Source: an uncultured Desulfatitalea sp. (GTDB taxonomy: Bacteria > Desulfobacterota > Desulfobacteria > Desulfobacterales > Desulfosarcinaceae). Taken from it: DNA of 64,000 nucleotides. The stretch covers positions 1,004,749 through 1,068,748 of the forward strand of contig CALMNL010000004.1 in the NCBI GenBank assembly GCA_937868765.1. The letters are read 5' to 3'. A program made the translations under genes and the position numbers. Shown here piece after piece: positions 1-10,196 of this stretch. Each line of letters opens with the position of its first letter. Positions within the stretch are counted from its first letter, which is position 1. The notes under the pieces are model-generated. The model saw only the letters and a program-made list of their open reading frames with translations, searched no databases and was not told where the DNA came from.

Positions 1-159
1 CAGGTCCAGGGGACCGCTGGCAAAGCCCAGTTCGCCGGTGATGCCCACCTGGACCGCGTCCAGCCCCCGGCGGGCGGCGAACAGCGCCGCGGCCATGCCG
101 GCCATGCCGGTGCCGATGATCACGAGGTCGCAGGCAATCTCCTTTTCCTTCATCACCAT
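1..159 (-). CDS. glpB: Anaerobic glycerol-3-phosphate dehydrogenase subunit B, N-terminal part (runs off the left edge)
   Basis: Translating the minus strand from the ATG at 159 gives MVMKEKEIACDLVIIGTGMA, continuing to about 53 residues at the window edge. It has a dinucleotide-binding GTGMAGMAAAL motif followed by FASGPLDL, which resembles the SGSLDL element near the N-terminus of E. coli GlpB. GlpB is the flavoprotein subunit of the GlpABC complex, which oxidises glycerol-3-phosphate to DHAP and passes electrons to quinone under anaerobiosis. It lies directly downstream of glpA on the same strand, the usual glpA-glpB-glpC order, so glpC is expected outside the window. A second in-frame ATG at 153 is an alternative start. 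The Shine-Dalgarno is weak. Confidence 0.8.
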   Translation of the reverse strand, partial: MVMKEKEIACDLVIIGTGMAGMAAALFAARRGLDAVQVGITGELGFASGPLDL

Positions 160-246
160 ATGCTCACTGAAAGATGGTTTTATGTTTTGAGTTTTAGGTG
201 AAGGATGGAATCGATTTATATAAAGGACAGCATACCTCCACTTAAG

Positions 247-300
247 ACCTGAAACTTAAAACTTAAAACCCTCCCTTTCCCGATACCTAAAACCTAAAAC
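247..300. repeat. Short A/T-rich repeats between glpB and glpA
   Basis: The 127-nt glpB-glpA gap holds repeated motifs. GAAACTTAAAACTTAAAAC spans 251-269, and two overlapping copies of ACCTAAAAC lie at 285-293 and 292-300. An inverted copy, GTTTTAGGT, is at 191-199. The last units run into the 3' end of glpA and supply its terminal residues and stop codon. No terminator or promoter is clear here. Confidence 0.5.
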
Positions 301-1867
301 CCTTCTTTTCTTCCAGTTCGAGACAGAACAACCCGCAATGCATCGCCTCCAGCAGCTCGGCCTGAGCCAGCGAGGTGTCCCACAGCAGCGGCTGCTGGCC
401 GCGCCAGCGCTCGCTCAGGAAGGCGCGCAGCTCTTCGACCCCCTGGTGGTTCGACAGGTGCTGCCGGTCGTAGAGGTGGGCGGCCAGACGCTGGCTGCAG
501 AAGGTCCCCTGGCAGGGGCCTTTGCCGATACGGCTGCGCAGGCCGATGGCCTTGAGCCCGGGCCGGCCGGCCTGCTGCTTGATGCTGGCCACGATCTCTT
601 CCACCACGCTCTGGGGCACCATTTCGCATTCGCAGATCAGCAGGTCATCGGCGGCATGGGTGCGCAGCCAGGTGTTGGGGGCCAGCCCCGGCTCGGTCCA
701 GCGGGCGTCGACGGTGTTGGGCAACGGCTCGGTGTGGGTCCGGCAGGGGGCCGCCACGCCCAGGCGCCGGCACACCAGATCGGCGGTCTTTTCGGCCATC
801 AAACGATAGGTGGTCAGCTTGCCGCCGGTGATGGTCACGAAGTTGGCGATCTTCTCCGGCCGGCCGCCGTGGTCGATGAGGGCGAAGCCGCGGCTCACGG
901 CGCGGTCGTCTCCGCCGCCGCCCTGGGCGCCGCCGCCGATCAGCGGCCGCACACCGCAGTAGGCGCGAATGTACCGGGTATCGGCCAGGGCCGGCACCAT
1001 GACCGCGCCTTCGTCGATGATGTGATCCACCTCGTGGATCTCCGGGTAGATCACATCGGGAGAATCCACCCGTTCGGAGGTCGTGCCCAGGATGGAGACC
1101 GTGCCGCCGGGCACCAGGATGTCGGCGTCGGTGGCCTTGCGCAGCCGGTTGATCACCCGGTGACTCATGCGGCTCTGGGTCACCAGCAAGGTGCCTTTGG
1201 AGTAGCGCATGGAAAGTTCGGCGCCGGCCAGGGTCGCGATTTCGCCGGCCCAGGCGCCGGCGGCGTTGACCACCACCTCGGCCTCGATGCGGTGCTCCCG
1301 GCCGGTGAGGTCGTCGCGCACCCGGGTGGCGCGGATGCGGCCATCTTCGATTTCGAAACCGATCACCTTGCTGTAGCGCAGCAGTTGACCGCCGTGCTGT
1401 CGGGCATCGGCCAGGTTGTCCAGGGAGAGCTTGAAGGGATCGATGGTGGCGTCGTCGACACTGAAGGCCGCGATCAGCCGGTCGGAGAGAGCCGGTTCCT
1501 GCTCGCGCGCCTCTTTGAGGTCCACCGGCGCGGTGTCGATCCGGCAGCGCCGGCAGCGATCGGCGAAATCGGCGATATACTGTTCATCGTCGCCGGCCAT
1601 GGCCACGAAAAGGCCGCCTGTGGTCTCCACGCAGTGGGGCGCCAGGCGCTTGAGCAGCTGGTTTTCCTGATGGCACTCTGCGGCCGAGGCCGGGTCGGAA
1701 GCGATGTAGCGCGCACCGCTGTGCAGCAGGCCGTGGTTGCCCCCCGAAGCGCCGTTGTTGACGTCGCGCTTTTCGACGATCACGGTCTGGACCCCCCGTA
1801 ACCCCAGGTCCCTGGCCAGGCCGGCGCCGGTGACGCCGGCGCCGATGATGAGCACTTGGGTCTGCAT
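287..1867 (-). CDS. glpA: Anaerobic glycerol-3-phosphate dehydrogenase subunit A (FAD and BFD-like Fe-S domain)
   Basis: This 526-residue protein is close to the usual GlpA length of about 540. It starts with an FAD-binding Rossmann motif (VLIIGAGVTGAGLARDL) and the DAO fold follows (NGASGGNHGLLHSGARY, ITGGKLTTYR). The C-terminal third is a bacterioferritin-ferredoxin-like [2Fe-2S] domain with CEC near residue 411 and a CxxxxC pair in CQGTFC. It oxidises sn-glycerol-3-phosphate to DHAP with GlpB and GlpC at the membrane. It is divergent from glpR, and the shared promoter region holds a GlpR-like palindrome, so repression by GlpR is likely. Its last residues (FRF) are encoded by a TTTTAGG repeat. 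The presence of GlpA rather than GlpD points to anaerobic metabolism. Confidence 0.93.
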   Translation of the reverse strand: MQTQVLIIGAGVTGAGLARDLGLRGVQTVIVEKRDVNNGASGGNHGLLHSGARYIASDPASAAECHQENQLLKRLAPHCVETTGGLFVAMAGDDEQYIADFADRCRRCRIDTAPVDLKEAREQEPALSDRLIAAFSVDDATIDPFKLSLDNLADARQHGGQLLRYSKVIGFEIEDGRIRATRVRDDLTGREHRIEAEVVVNAAGAWAGEIATLAGAELSMRYSKGTLLVTQSRMSHRVINRLRKATDADILVPGGTVSILGTTSERVDSPDVIYPEIHEVDHIIDEGAVMVPALADTRYIRAYCGVRPLIGGGAQGGGGDDRAVSRGFALIDHGGRPEKIANFVTITGGKLTTYRLMAEKTADLVCRRLGVAAPCRTHTEPLPNTVDARWTEPGLAPNTWLRTHAADDLLICECEMVPQSVVEEIVASIKQQAGRPGLKAIGLRSRIGKGPCQGTFCSQRLAAHLYDRQHLSNHQGVEELRAFLSERWRGQQPLLWDTSLAQAELLEAMHCGLFCLELEEKKGFRF

Positions 1868-2011
1868 GCCGCTTCTCTTACCCGTTCCGCCACCCGGCTT
1901 TTCCCTTGTGAAAGGTCGGCCCGGGTGTTAAGGTCGCTTTACCTTTACAATATTGGATATCGGATCTTTTTGATCGACACTTAACAAAAATCTCCGGCAG
2001 TGTCAGCAATA

Positions 2012-2031
2012 AATTTTCATTTGCGAAAATT
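2012..2031. promoter_or_regulatory. Candidate GlpR operator in the glpA-glpR intergenic region
   Basis: AATTTTC-N6-GAAAATT is a perfect 7-bp inverted repeat and contains TTTGCGAAA. It lies in the 226-nt divergent region between glpA and glpR, 63 nt before the glpR start. A related palindrome (3031-3044) precedes the transporter operon and shares the TTGCGAAA half. DeoR-family regulators such as GlpR bind TTTCG/CGAAA-type dyads. Binding by this GlpR is inferred. Confidence 0.55.
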
Positions 2032-2093
2032 AATAGTTCGATAGATTACATTCAACCAGCCGCTTGCCCTTCCCTGGAGGAACGACCGATTCC

Positions 2094-2924
2094 ATGACAG
2101 CCCATCCCCATACCATTTCTCCCCGGCCGGCCGAAGACGCGGCGGACGCGGCCGGCGACAAACTCAGCCTCGGTTCGCGCCACGCACAGATCCAGAAACT
2201 GGTTCAAAGCAAAGGCTTCGTGACCATCGAGCAGCTGGCCAAGGAGTTCAACGTCACCCCGCAGACCATCCGCCGCGACATCAACATGATGAGCAAAGCG
2301 GGCCTGATCCAGCGCTACCACGGCGGCGCAGGCATGGGCTCGAGCACCGAGAACGTGGCCTACAAAGAGCGCAAGATCCTGTTTTACCAGGAAAAGAAGC
2401 GCATCGCGCAGATGGTGGCGGCCCAGATACCCGACCACGCCTCGCTGTTCATCAACATCGGCACCACCACCGAAGCCATTGCCCAGGCGCTGGTGCACCA
2501 CAAACGGCTGCGGGTCATCACCAACAACCTCAATGTGGCCACCATTCTGTCCACAAACGAAAATTTCGAAGTGATCGTGGCCGGCGGCCTGGTGCGCCAT
2601 CGCGACGGCGGCTTGATCGGCGAAGCCACCATCGATTTCATCCAGCAGTTCCGAGTGGATTACGGCATCATCGGCATCTCTGGCATCGACCTGGACGGCA
2701 CCCTGCTCGACTTCGATTACCGGGAGGTGCGCGCGGCCCGCGCCATCATCGACAACTCCCGCAAAGTCTTTCTGGCCACCGACCACACCAAGTTCGGCCG
2801 CAACGCCATGGTGCGCCTGGGCAACATCGCCGAAATCGATGCCTTGTTCACCGACCAGGCGCCGCCGTCGGCCCTGGTGGAGGTGCTGACCAGGACCGAG
2901 GTAAAACTGTTCGTGGCCGAATGA
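2094..2924 (+). CDS. glpR: DeoR-family glycerol-3-phosphate regulon repressor
   Basis: The protein is 276 aa from the ATG at 2094, chosen because GGAGG at 2076-2080 precedes it; an upstream in-frame TTG (2064) lies before that site and is unlikely. The N-terminal DeoR helix-turn-helix is clear (QKLVQSKGFVTIEQLAKEF, then NVTPQTIRRDINMMSKAG). The DeoRC sugar-phosphate-binding domain follows with IGTTTEAIAQAL, NNLNVATIL, VAGGLVRHRDGG and a C-terminal DHTKFGR. DeoR-family members of this type bind phosphorylated ligands, here probably glycerol-3-phosphate, which releases DNA. It is flanked by glpA (divergent) and the glpS-V operon downstream, both with matching palindromes. Confidence 0.88.
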   Translation: MTAHPHTISPRPAEDAADAAGDKLSLGSRHAQIQKLVQSKGFVTIEQLAKEFNVTPQTIRRDINMMSKAGLIQRYHGGAGMGSSTENVAYKERKILFYQEKKRIAQMVAAQIPDHASLFINIGTTTEAIAQALVHHKRLRVITNNLNVATILSTNENFEVIVAGGLVRHRDGGLIGEATIDFIQQFRVDYGIIGISGIDLDGTLLDFDYREVRAARAIIDNSRKVFLATDHTKFGRNAMVRLGNIAEIDALFTDQAPPSALVEVLTRTEVKLFVAE

Positions 2925-3030
2925 CCGGCCATCCGGCCGCCGCCGAGGCGGCGTCGAACCGGCTGGAATTCCGAAGTGTTTCATTATCGATCATTTTTTG
3001 CCCGGCAATTTTTAGAACACGAAACTTTAT

Positions 3031-3044
3031 TTTCGCTTGCGAAA
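3031..3044. promoter_or_regulatory. Candidate GlpR operator upstream of the transporter operon
   Basis: TTTCGC-TT-GCGAAA has perfect 6-bp arms and lies about 100 nt before the glpS start. A second, overlapping dyad, CGAAA-N5-TTTTCG (3020-3035), extends the site upstream. It matches the half-site in the glpA-glpR region. The 222-nt gap between glpR and glpS suggests that the transporter has its own promoter here, repressed by GlpR. Confidence 0.6.
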
Positions 3045-3146
3045 CCCCCTGCGGCTTGTTATAGGACCCCTATCCCTGCTGCCATTTGCGCTTCCGTTTC
3101 GGGTCCACATTGCGTACCTTTCGCACAGATGCACGGAGAAAAGATC

Positions 3147-4241
3147 ATGGCGCTGGTGCTCCAAGGCATAGACAAGATCGTCGGACGGGAAGTTCACCTT
3201 AAAGATATCCACCTGAAACTGGCCCCCGGTTCGCGGCATGTGGTCCTGGGTCGCACCCTGGCCGGCAAAACCTCGCTGCTGCGCGTCATGGCCGGCCTGG
3301 ACCGCCCCACGGCAGGCCGCATCCTGGTGGAAGACAGGGACATGACCGGCGTCGGCGTGCGCAAGCGCAGCGTGGCCATGGTCTACCAGCAGTTCATCAA
3401 CTACCCCTCGCTGACGGTCTTCGACAACATCGCCTCGCCCCTCAAACTTGCAGGGATGCCCAAGGCCGATATCGACCGGCGGGTGCGCGAGACCGCCGCC
3501 ATGCTGCACATCGACAACCTGCTGGACCGGCTGCCGGCCGAGCTTTCCGGCGGCCAGCAGCAGCGCACCGCCATCGCCCGCGCCCTGGTCAAGGAGGCCC
3601 AACTGCTGCTGCTGGACGAACCGCTGGTCAACCTGGACTACAAGCTGCGCGAAGAGCTGCGGGTGGAATTGCAGCAGATCTTCGAACAACGCTCGGCCGT
3701 GGTAGTCTACACCACCACCGAGCCGGCCGAAGCCCTGATGCTGGGCGGCAATATCGTGGTCATGGACGAAGGCCGCATCCTGCAAGCCGGCCCCACGCCG
3801 GAAGTATATCGCCACCCGGCCACCATGCGCGTGGCGGAGATCTTCTCCGACCCACCCATCAATTTCATCAAAGGAGATGTGCGGGACCACCGGGCACTCC
3901 TGGGGCAGGCCATCCAGATGCCCCTCAACGGGCACATGGCCCACTTGGCGCCCGGCCCGTATACCTTCGGCGTGCGCTGCAACCACCTGTTCCTGAAAAG
4001 TACTTCCCCCGAGGATGTGGCCATCCGCGCCGTGGTGGAGCTGTGCGAAATCAATGGATCCGAAACCTTTATCCACATCAACTACGAAAACACGCGCCTG
4101 GTGGTCCAGGATGACGGAGTGCACTCGCTGAAGCTGGGACGGGAGGTGATGGTCTACGTCCATCCCTGCCACCTGTTCGTCTACGATCCCGAGGGCAAAC
4201 TGGTGGCCTCGCCGGATCAGAGCTGCTACGTAGACAGATGA
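3147..4241 (+). CDS. glpS: Glycerol ABC transporter ATP-binding protein GlpS (H-loop His replaced)
   Basis: This MalK-type ATPase has 364 aa from the ATG at 3147, with CGGAGAA just upstream. In-frame sequence up to 2976 lacks coding character and was excluded. Walker A is GRTLAGKT (residues 35-42), the Q-loop lies near 81, the signature LSGGQQQR is canonical (133-140) and Walker B is LLLLDEP. The switch histidine is absent: the usual VTHDQ is TTTEP, with Thr191 in the His position. A C-terminal TOBE-like regulatory region follows. It is the first gene of a six-gene operon ordered as in the rhizobial glycerol transporter (glpS-T-P-Q-U-V), and it probably dimerises with the next ATPase. The name follows rhizobial usage. 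Confidence 0.83.
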   Translation: MALVLQGIDKIVGREVHLKDIHLKLAPGSRHVVLGRTLAGKTSLLRVMAGLDRPTAGRILVEDRDMTGVGVRKRSVAMVYQQFINYPSLTVFDNIASPLKLAGMPKADIDRRVRETAAMLHIDNLLDRLPAELSGGQQQRTAIARALVKEAQLLLLDEPLVNLDYKLREELRVELQQIFEQRSAVVVYTTTEPAEALMLGGNIVVMDEGRILQAGPTPEVYRHPATMRVAEIFSDPPINFIKGDVRDHRALLGQAIQMPLNGHMAHLAPGPYTFGVRCNHLFLKSTSPEDVAIRAVVELCEINGSETFIHINYENTRLVVQDDGVHSLKLGREVMVYVHPCHLFVYDPEGKLVASPDQSCYVDR

Positions 4242-4261
4242 GAAGATAAGGAGCCCGCCCC

Positions 4262-5347
4262 ATGGCGCGCATCGACATGCAGGAGGTGGCCCACAGCTAC
4301 CTTCCCAAAATCCAGAAACCCGATCAATACGCCCTCAAGCGCATCCACATGACCTGGGAGGATGGCGGCGCCTATGCCCTGCTGGGCCCTTCGGGGTGCG
4401 GCAAGACCACCCTGCTCAACATCATCTCGGGCCTGCTCAAACCCAGCCAGGGCCAGGTGCTCTACAACGGCGAGGATGTCACCGGCCGGCGGCCGGAACA
4501 GCGCAACATCGCCCAGGTGTTTCAATTCCCGGTGCTCTACGACACCATGACGGTGGCCGAGAACCTGGCGTTTCCCCTGCGCAACCGCAAGGTGCCGGCG
4601 GACAAGATCCGCGAGCGGGTGGCCGAGGTGGCCGAGATGCTCGAGCTGACGCCGGTGCTGCACCGCAAGGCGGCCGGCCTGAGCGCCGACGCCAAGCAGA
4701 AGATCTCCCTGGGGCGGGGCCTGGTGCGCAGCGACGTGGCGGCCATTCTCTTCGACGAGCCGCTGACCGTCATCGACCCCCATCTGAAGTGGCAGCTGCG
4801 GCGCAAGCTCAAGGAGATTCACGAGCGCTTCCATACGACCATGATCTATGTGACCCACGACCAGGTGGAGGCCATGACCTTCGCCGACCACATCGTGGTG
4901 ATGTACGAGGGAGAGGTCGTGCAGGTGGGCAGCCCCGAAGAGCTCTACGAACGCCCCATGCACAAATTCGTCGGCTACTTCATCGGCAGTCCGGGCATGA
5001 ATTTCCTGCCCTGCAAGGTGCGCGGCAACGTCGCCGAGGTAGACGGCACGGCCCTGCGATTGGACGACCGAACAGCCGAACTGGCGGCCAAGGCCCGCGG
5101 CGCCCTGGAACTAGGGATCCGACCCATGCACCTGGAGCTCGCGACCGAGGCGGCGGAGGGCGCCCTGCCGGCCGACGTCAAGGCCGTGGAAGACCAGGGC
5201 AGCAGCAAAATCGTGACCCTCTCCCTGGGCGGCCAAATTCTGCGCGCCCGCCTGCCCGAGGAGAAGCCGGCGCCGCGACAGAAAGCCTGGCTGCGCTTTC
5301 CGCCGGAGTGGACCCGGCTCTTTGCCGATGGGAAATTGGTAGGTTAA
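4262..5347 (+). CDS. glpT: Glycerol ABC transporter ATP-binding protein GlpT (degenerate signature motif)
   Basis: This 361-aa MalK-like ATPase starts 20 nt after glpS, with an AAGGAG ribosome site. Walker A is GPSGCGKT (42-49), Walker B ends in LFDEP, and the switch motif VTHDQVEAM carries His199. The ABC signature is degenerate, LSADAKQK (140-147) instead of LSGGQxQR. This is complementary to GlpS, which has the signature but lacks the His, so a heterodimer would have one competent and one degenerate ATP site. A TOBE-like C-terminal domain is present. It is the rhizobial-type GlpT and is unrelated to the E. coli G3P antiporter of the same name. Confidence 0.83.
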   Translation: MARIDMQEVAHSYLPKIQKPDQYALKRIHMTWEDGGAYALLGPSGCGKTTLLNIISGLLKPSQGQVLYNGEDVTGRRPEQRNIAQVFQFPVLYDTMTVAENLAFPLRNRKVPADKIRERVAEVAEMLELTPVLHRKAAGLSADAKQKISLGRGLVRSDVAAILFDEPLTVIDPHLKWQLRRKLKEIHERFHTTMIYVTHDQVEAMTFADHIVVMYEGEVVQVGSPEELYERPMHKFVGYFIGSPGMNFLPCKVRGNVAEVDGTALRLDDRTAELAAKARGALELGIRPMHLELATEAAEGALPADVKAVEDQGSSKIVTLSLGGQILRARLPEEKPAPRQKAWLRFPPEWTRLFADGKLVG

Positions 5348-5363
5348 AGAACGGAGTGCATGC

Positions 5364-6232
<869 letters not shown>

Positions 6233-6236
<4 letters not shown>

Positions 6237-7036
6237 GAGTCCACAAACGAACCATCGCCCTGTGCTTTTACTTCGGCCTGTTGCTGCTTCCGATCTATTG
6301 GATGCTCACCATGTCCCTGCGCACCAACGCCGACATATTAGGGGCCTTCGCAATCTACCCGACCCATCCGACCCTGGCCAACTTCGTCAAGATCTTCACC
6401 GATGAGTCCTGGTATTCGGGTTACCTCAACTCAATGATCTACGTGACCGAGAATACGCTGATCTCACTGGTTACGGCCTTGCCGGCGGCCTATGCTTTTT
6501 CGCGTTTCCGCTTCCTGGGCGACAAGCACGTCTTCTTCTGGCTGCTCACCAACCGCATGGCGCCGGCCGCCGTCTTTCTGCTGCCCTACTTCCAGCTCTA
6601 TTCGACGCTCCAGATGATCGACACCCACATCGCCGTGGCCCTGGCCCACTGCCTGTTCAACGTGCCGCTGGCCGTGTGGATTCTGGAAGGGTTCATGTCG
6701 GGCGTTCCCCGGGAGATCGATGAGACGGCCTTCATCGACGGCTACTCTTTCCCACGTTTTTTCACCACCATCTTCGTGCCCCTGATCCGCTCGGGCGTCG
6801 GCGTCACGGCCTTTTTCTGCTTCATGTTCAGCTGGGTCGAGCTGCTTTTCGCGCGGACCCTGACCGTCACCAAGGCCAAGCCCATCGTGGCCACCATGAC
6901 CCGCACCATCAGCGCCACCGGACTCGACTGGGGCCTGATGGCGGCCGCGGGCATTCTGTGCATCCTGCCCGGCGCCCTGGTCATCTGGTTCGTGCGCAAC
7001 CACATGGCCAAGGGCTTCGCGCTGGGCCGGGTGTAG
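6233..7036 (+). CDS. glpQ: Glycerol ABC transporter permease GlpQ
   Basis: This 267-aa MalG/UgpE-type permease starts at the ATG that overlaps the glpP stop, with AGGAGGG ahead of it; an open frame extending upstream inside glpP is not the gene. It shows the typical MalG-family features: an N-terminal helix (LCFYFGLLLLPIYWMLTMS), the TNRMAPAAVFLLPYF segment, and an EAA loop EIDETAFIDGYSFPRFF. Together with GlpP it would form the heterodimeric channel. The name follows rhizobial nomenclature and does not mean glycerophosphodiester phosphodiesterase. Confidence 0.82.
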
Positions 7037-7048
7037 CGAGGACGAGCC

Positions 7049-7327
7049 ATGAATCTGGAATGGATGTACTGGACCAAGCCCACGGCGATCTTCTTTATCT
7101 TCATCTTCCTCCTGCTCGTCGCCATGGGCATCTGGCAGGTGATCTCCCCCACCGTGGAACGGCGGGGCTTCTGGCCCATGGCCACCACCCGTGGGGACCG
7201 TTTGTTCATTGGATTGCTCGGCACCGCGTACATTCACCTGGCCTGGATCGGCCTGACCGATCTCTCGTTATGGATCGCGTTCAGCATCTCGCTGGTCTGG
7301 GTCGTGGTCGAAATGCGCTGGGGATGA
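7049..7327 (+). CDS. glpU: Small DUF2160-type membrane protein of the glycerol transporter operon
   Basis: This 92-residue protein has two or three hydrophobic helices (PTAIFFIFIFLLLVAMGIW, FIGLLGTAYIHLAWIGL, LWIAFSISLVWVVVEMRWG) and starts 12 nt after glpQ. It matches in size, position and sequence style the small DUF2160 membrane protein between permease and binding-protein genes in rhizobial glycerol operons (GlpU). Its function is unknown. The constant genomic position suggests an accessory subunit or assembly factor of the transporter. Confidence 0.75.
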   Translation: MNLEWMYWTKPTAIFFIFIFLLLVAMGIWQVISPTVERRGFWPMATTRGDRLFIGLLGTAYIHLAWIGLTDLSLWIAFSISLVWVVVEMRWG

Positions 7328-7443
7328 TCCATCCTTTTCATCAACAGGGGCCCGCTTTATGTCGTGCGGCGTACGAGGCCTTCCCGTCGGCGATATGGCC
7401 CTGCAGCCAAACCCACCTTATGGAGGCCTGAAGGAGGAGAGCG

Positions 7444-9192
<1,749 letters not shown>

Positions 9193-9229
9193 TCCCTCCC
9201 GTACACCCGAGTCGCGCGTGTATCTCCAG

Positions 9230-9262
9230 CGGCGCCTTGCCTTTCCGGCAAGGCGCCGTTTC
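9230..9262 (+). terminator. Rho-independent terminator after glpV
   Basis: A perfect 12-bp stem, CGGCGCCTTGCC (9230-9241) and GGCAAGGCGCCG (9247-9258), encloses a 5-nt loop and is followed by TTTCGGTT. It lies 38 nt after the glpV stop and closes the transporter operon. Confidence 0.8.
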
Positions 9263-9400
9263 GGTTCATAGCATAGGCCAATCGCCGCAGCGGCCCGGGC
9301 CGCCGCGGCCCTGGACTGCCGACCTTACTTGTTGTAGAGCAGGAACGTCGGACCAGAAACGACCAAACGGCCCAAAAATTTCACTCCGAGGCTTTCACCC

Positions 9401-10192
9401 ATGCACATGCCCCAGCACGAACGTCTCAACCGTCTGTTCTTCAAAGGCTTTACGGCTCTCGACCTGGCCGAGCCCCTGGTTTCCTTCGATGCCGAAACCG
9501 ATGCCGGGCAGGTCCGCCGCTTTCTGGCGGACAGGGATTTCGATTGCGCGGGTCTGCGGGTGCAGGGGCTGGTGCGCGGCTATGTCCGGCGGGAGGATCT
9601 GGGGGCCGGCCGCTGCGGCGAGCATCTGATCTCTTTCGGCGCCGAGGACCAACTCTTGCCGGAATCGGCCAGCCTGGTGGCGGTGGTGGGCGTCCTCTCG
9701 CACCACCGGCGGTGCTTCGTGACCCTCCTGGATCAGCCGGCGGCGATCATCACCCTTTCCGACCTGGAAAAGCCGCCCATGCGCATGTTTCTCTTCGGGG
9801 TCATCACCCTGGCCGAGATGGCCATGACCGAGATCCTGCGCCGCAATTACGGCGGTGAGGCCTGGCGCGACGCGCTGTCGCCCGCTCGCGTGCAAAAGGC
9901 TGTGGAGCTCCAGGCCGAGCGCGAGCGCCGCGGCCAGCGGGCGGAGCTGATCGACTGCCTGCAGTTCGGCGACAAGGGCGCGATTCTCTCCTATGACAAG
10001 GCCTTCCAGGAAGCTCTGGGCTTCACTTCCCGCCGGGAGGTGCGCCAGGCCGTCAACGAGCTGGAGATGCTGCGCAACAATCTGGCCCACACCCAGGCCA
10101 TCGTCCCGGACGGCTGGCAGCGCATCGTCATCGTCTGCGGCCGTATGGAGCAGAACCTGGAACGGTTCTACCGCATGCAGGCCCCGGGGTAA
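9401..10192 (+). CDS. CBS-domain-like protein with a C-terminal HEPN-like domain
   Basis: This 263-residue soluble protein has no signal peptide. Residues about 15-140 read like a pair of CBS modules, a ligand-sensing fold: a beta-rich segment (GLVRGYVRREDL), then LLPESASLVAVVGVLS and AAIITLSDLEKPPMRMFLFGVI. The C-terminal 100 residues are helical and end in ELEMLRNNLAH. Here R225-x4-H230 matches the RX4-6H motif of HEPN-fold ribonucleases. HEPN domains occur in toxins, RNases and phage-defence proteins; activity here is not shown. The gene stands alone after the glpV terminator and converges on the next gene with only 4 nt between stops. Domain calls are by eye. Confidence 0.55.
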   Translation: MHMPQHERLNRLFFKGFTALDLAEPLVSFDAETDAGQVRRFLADRDFDCAGLRVQGLVRGYVRREDLGAGRCGEHLISFGAEDQLLPESASLVAVVGVLSHHRRCFVTLLDQPAAIITLSDLEKPPMRMFLFGVITLAEMAMTEILRRNYGGEAWRDALSPARVQKAVELQAERERRGQRAELIDCLQFGDKGAILSYDKAFQEALGFTSRREVRQAVNELEMLRNNLAHTQAIVPDGWQRIVIVCGRMEQNLERFYRMQAPG

Positions 10193-10196
10193 ACCG

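Noticed and set aside
191-300. TTTTAGG-like repeats as a telomere or CRISPR leader
   Set aside because: There are only a few copies in a short intergenic tract, with no array, no chromosome end and no associated genes.
338-1801. Long plus-strand open frame (487 codons) over glpA
   Set aside because: It is antisense to a clearly recognised GlpA. The translation is rich in Gly, His, Ala and Val with no motif, a typical GC-bias shadow.
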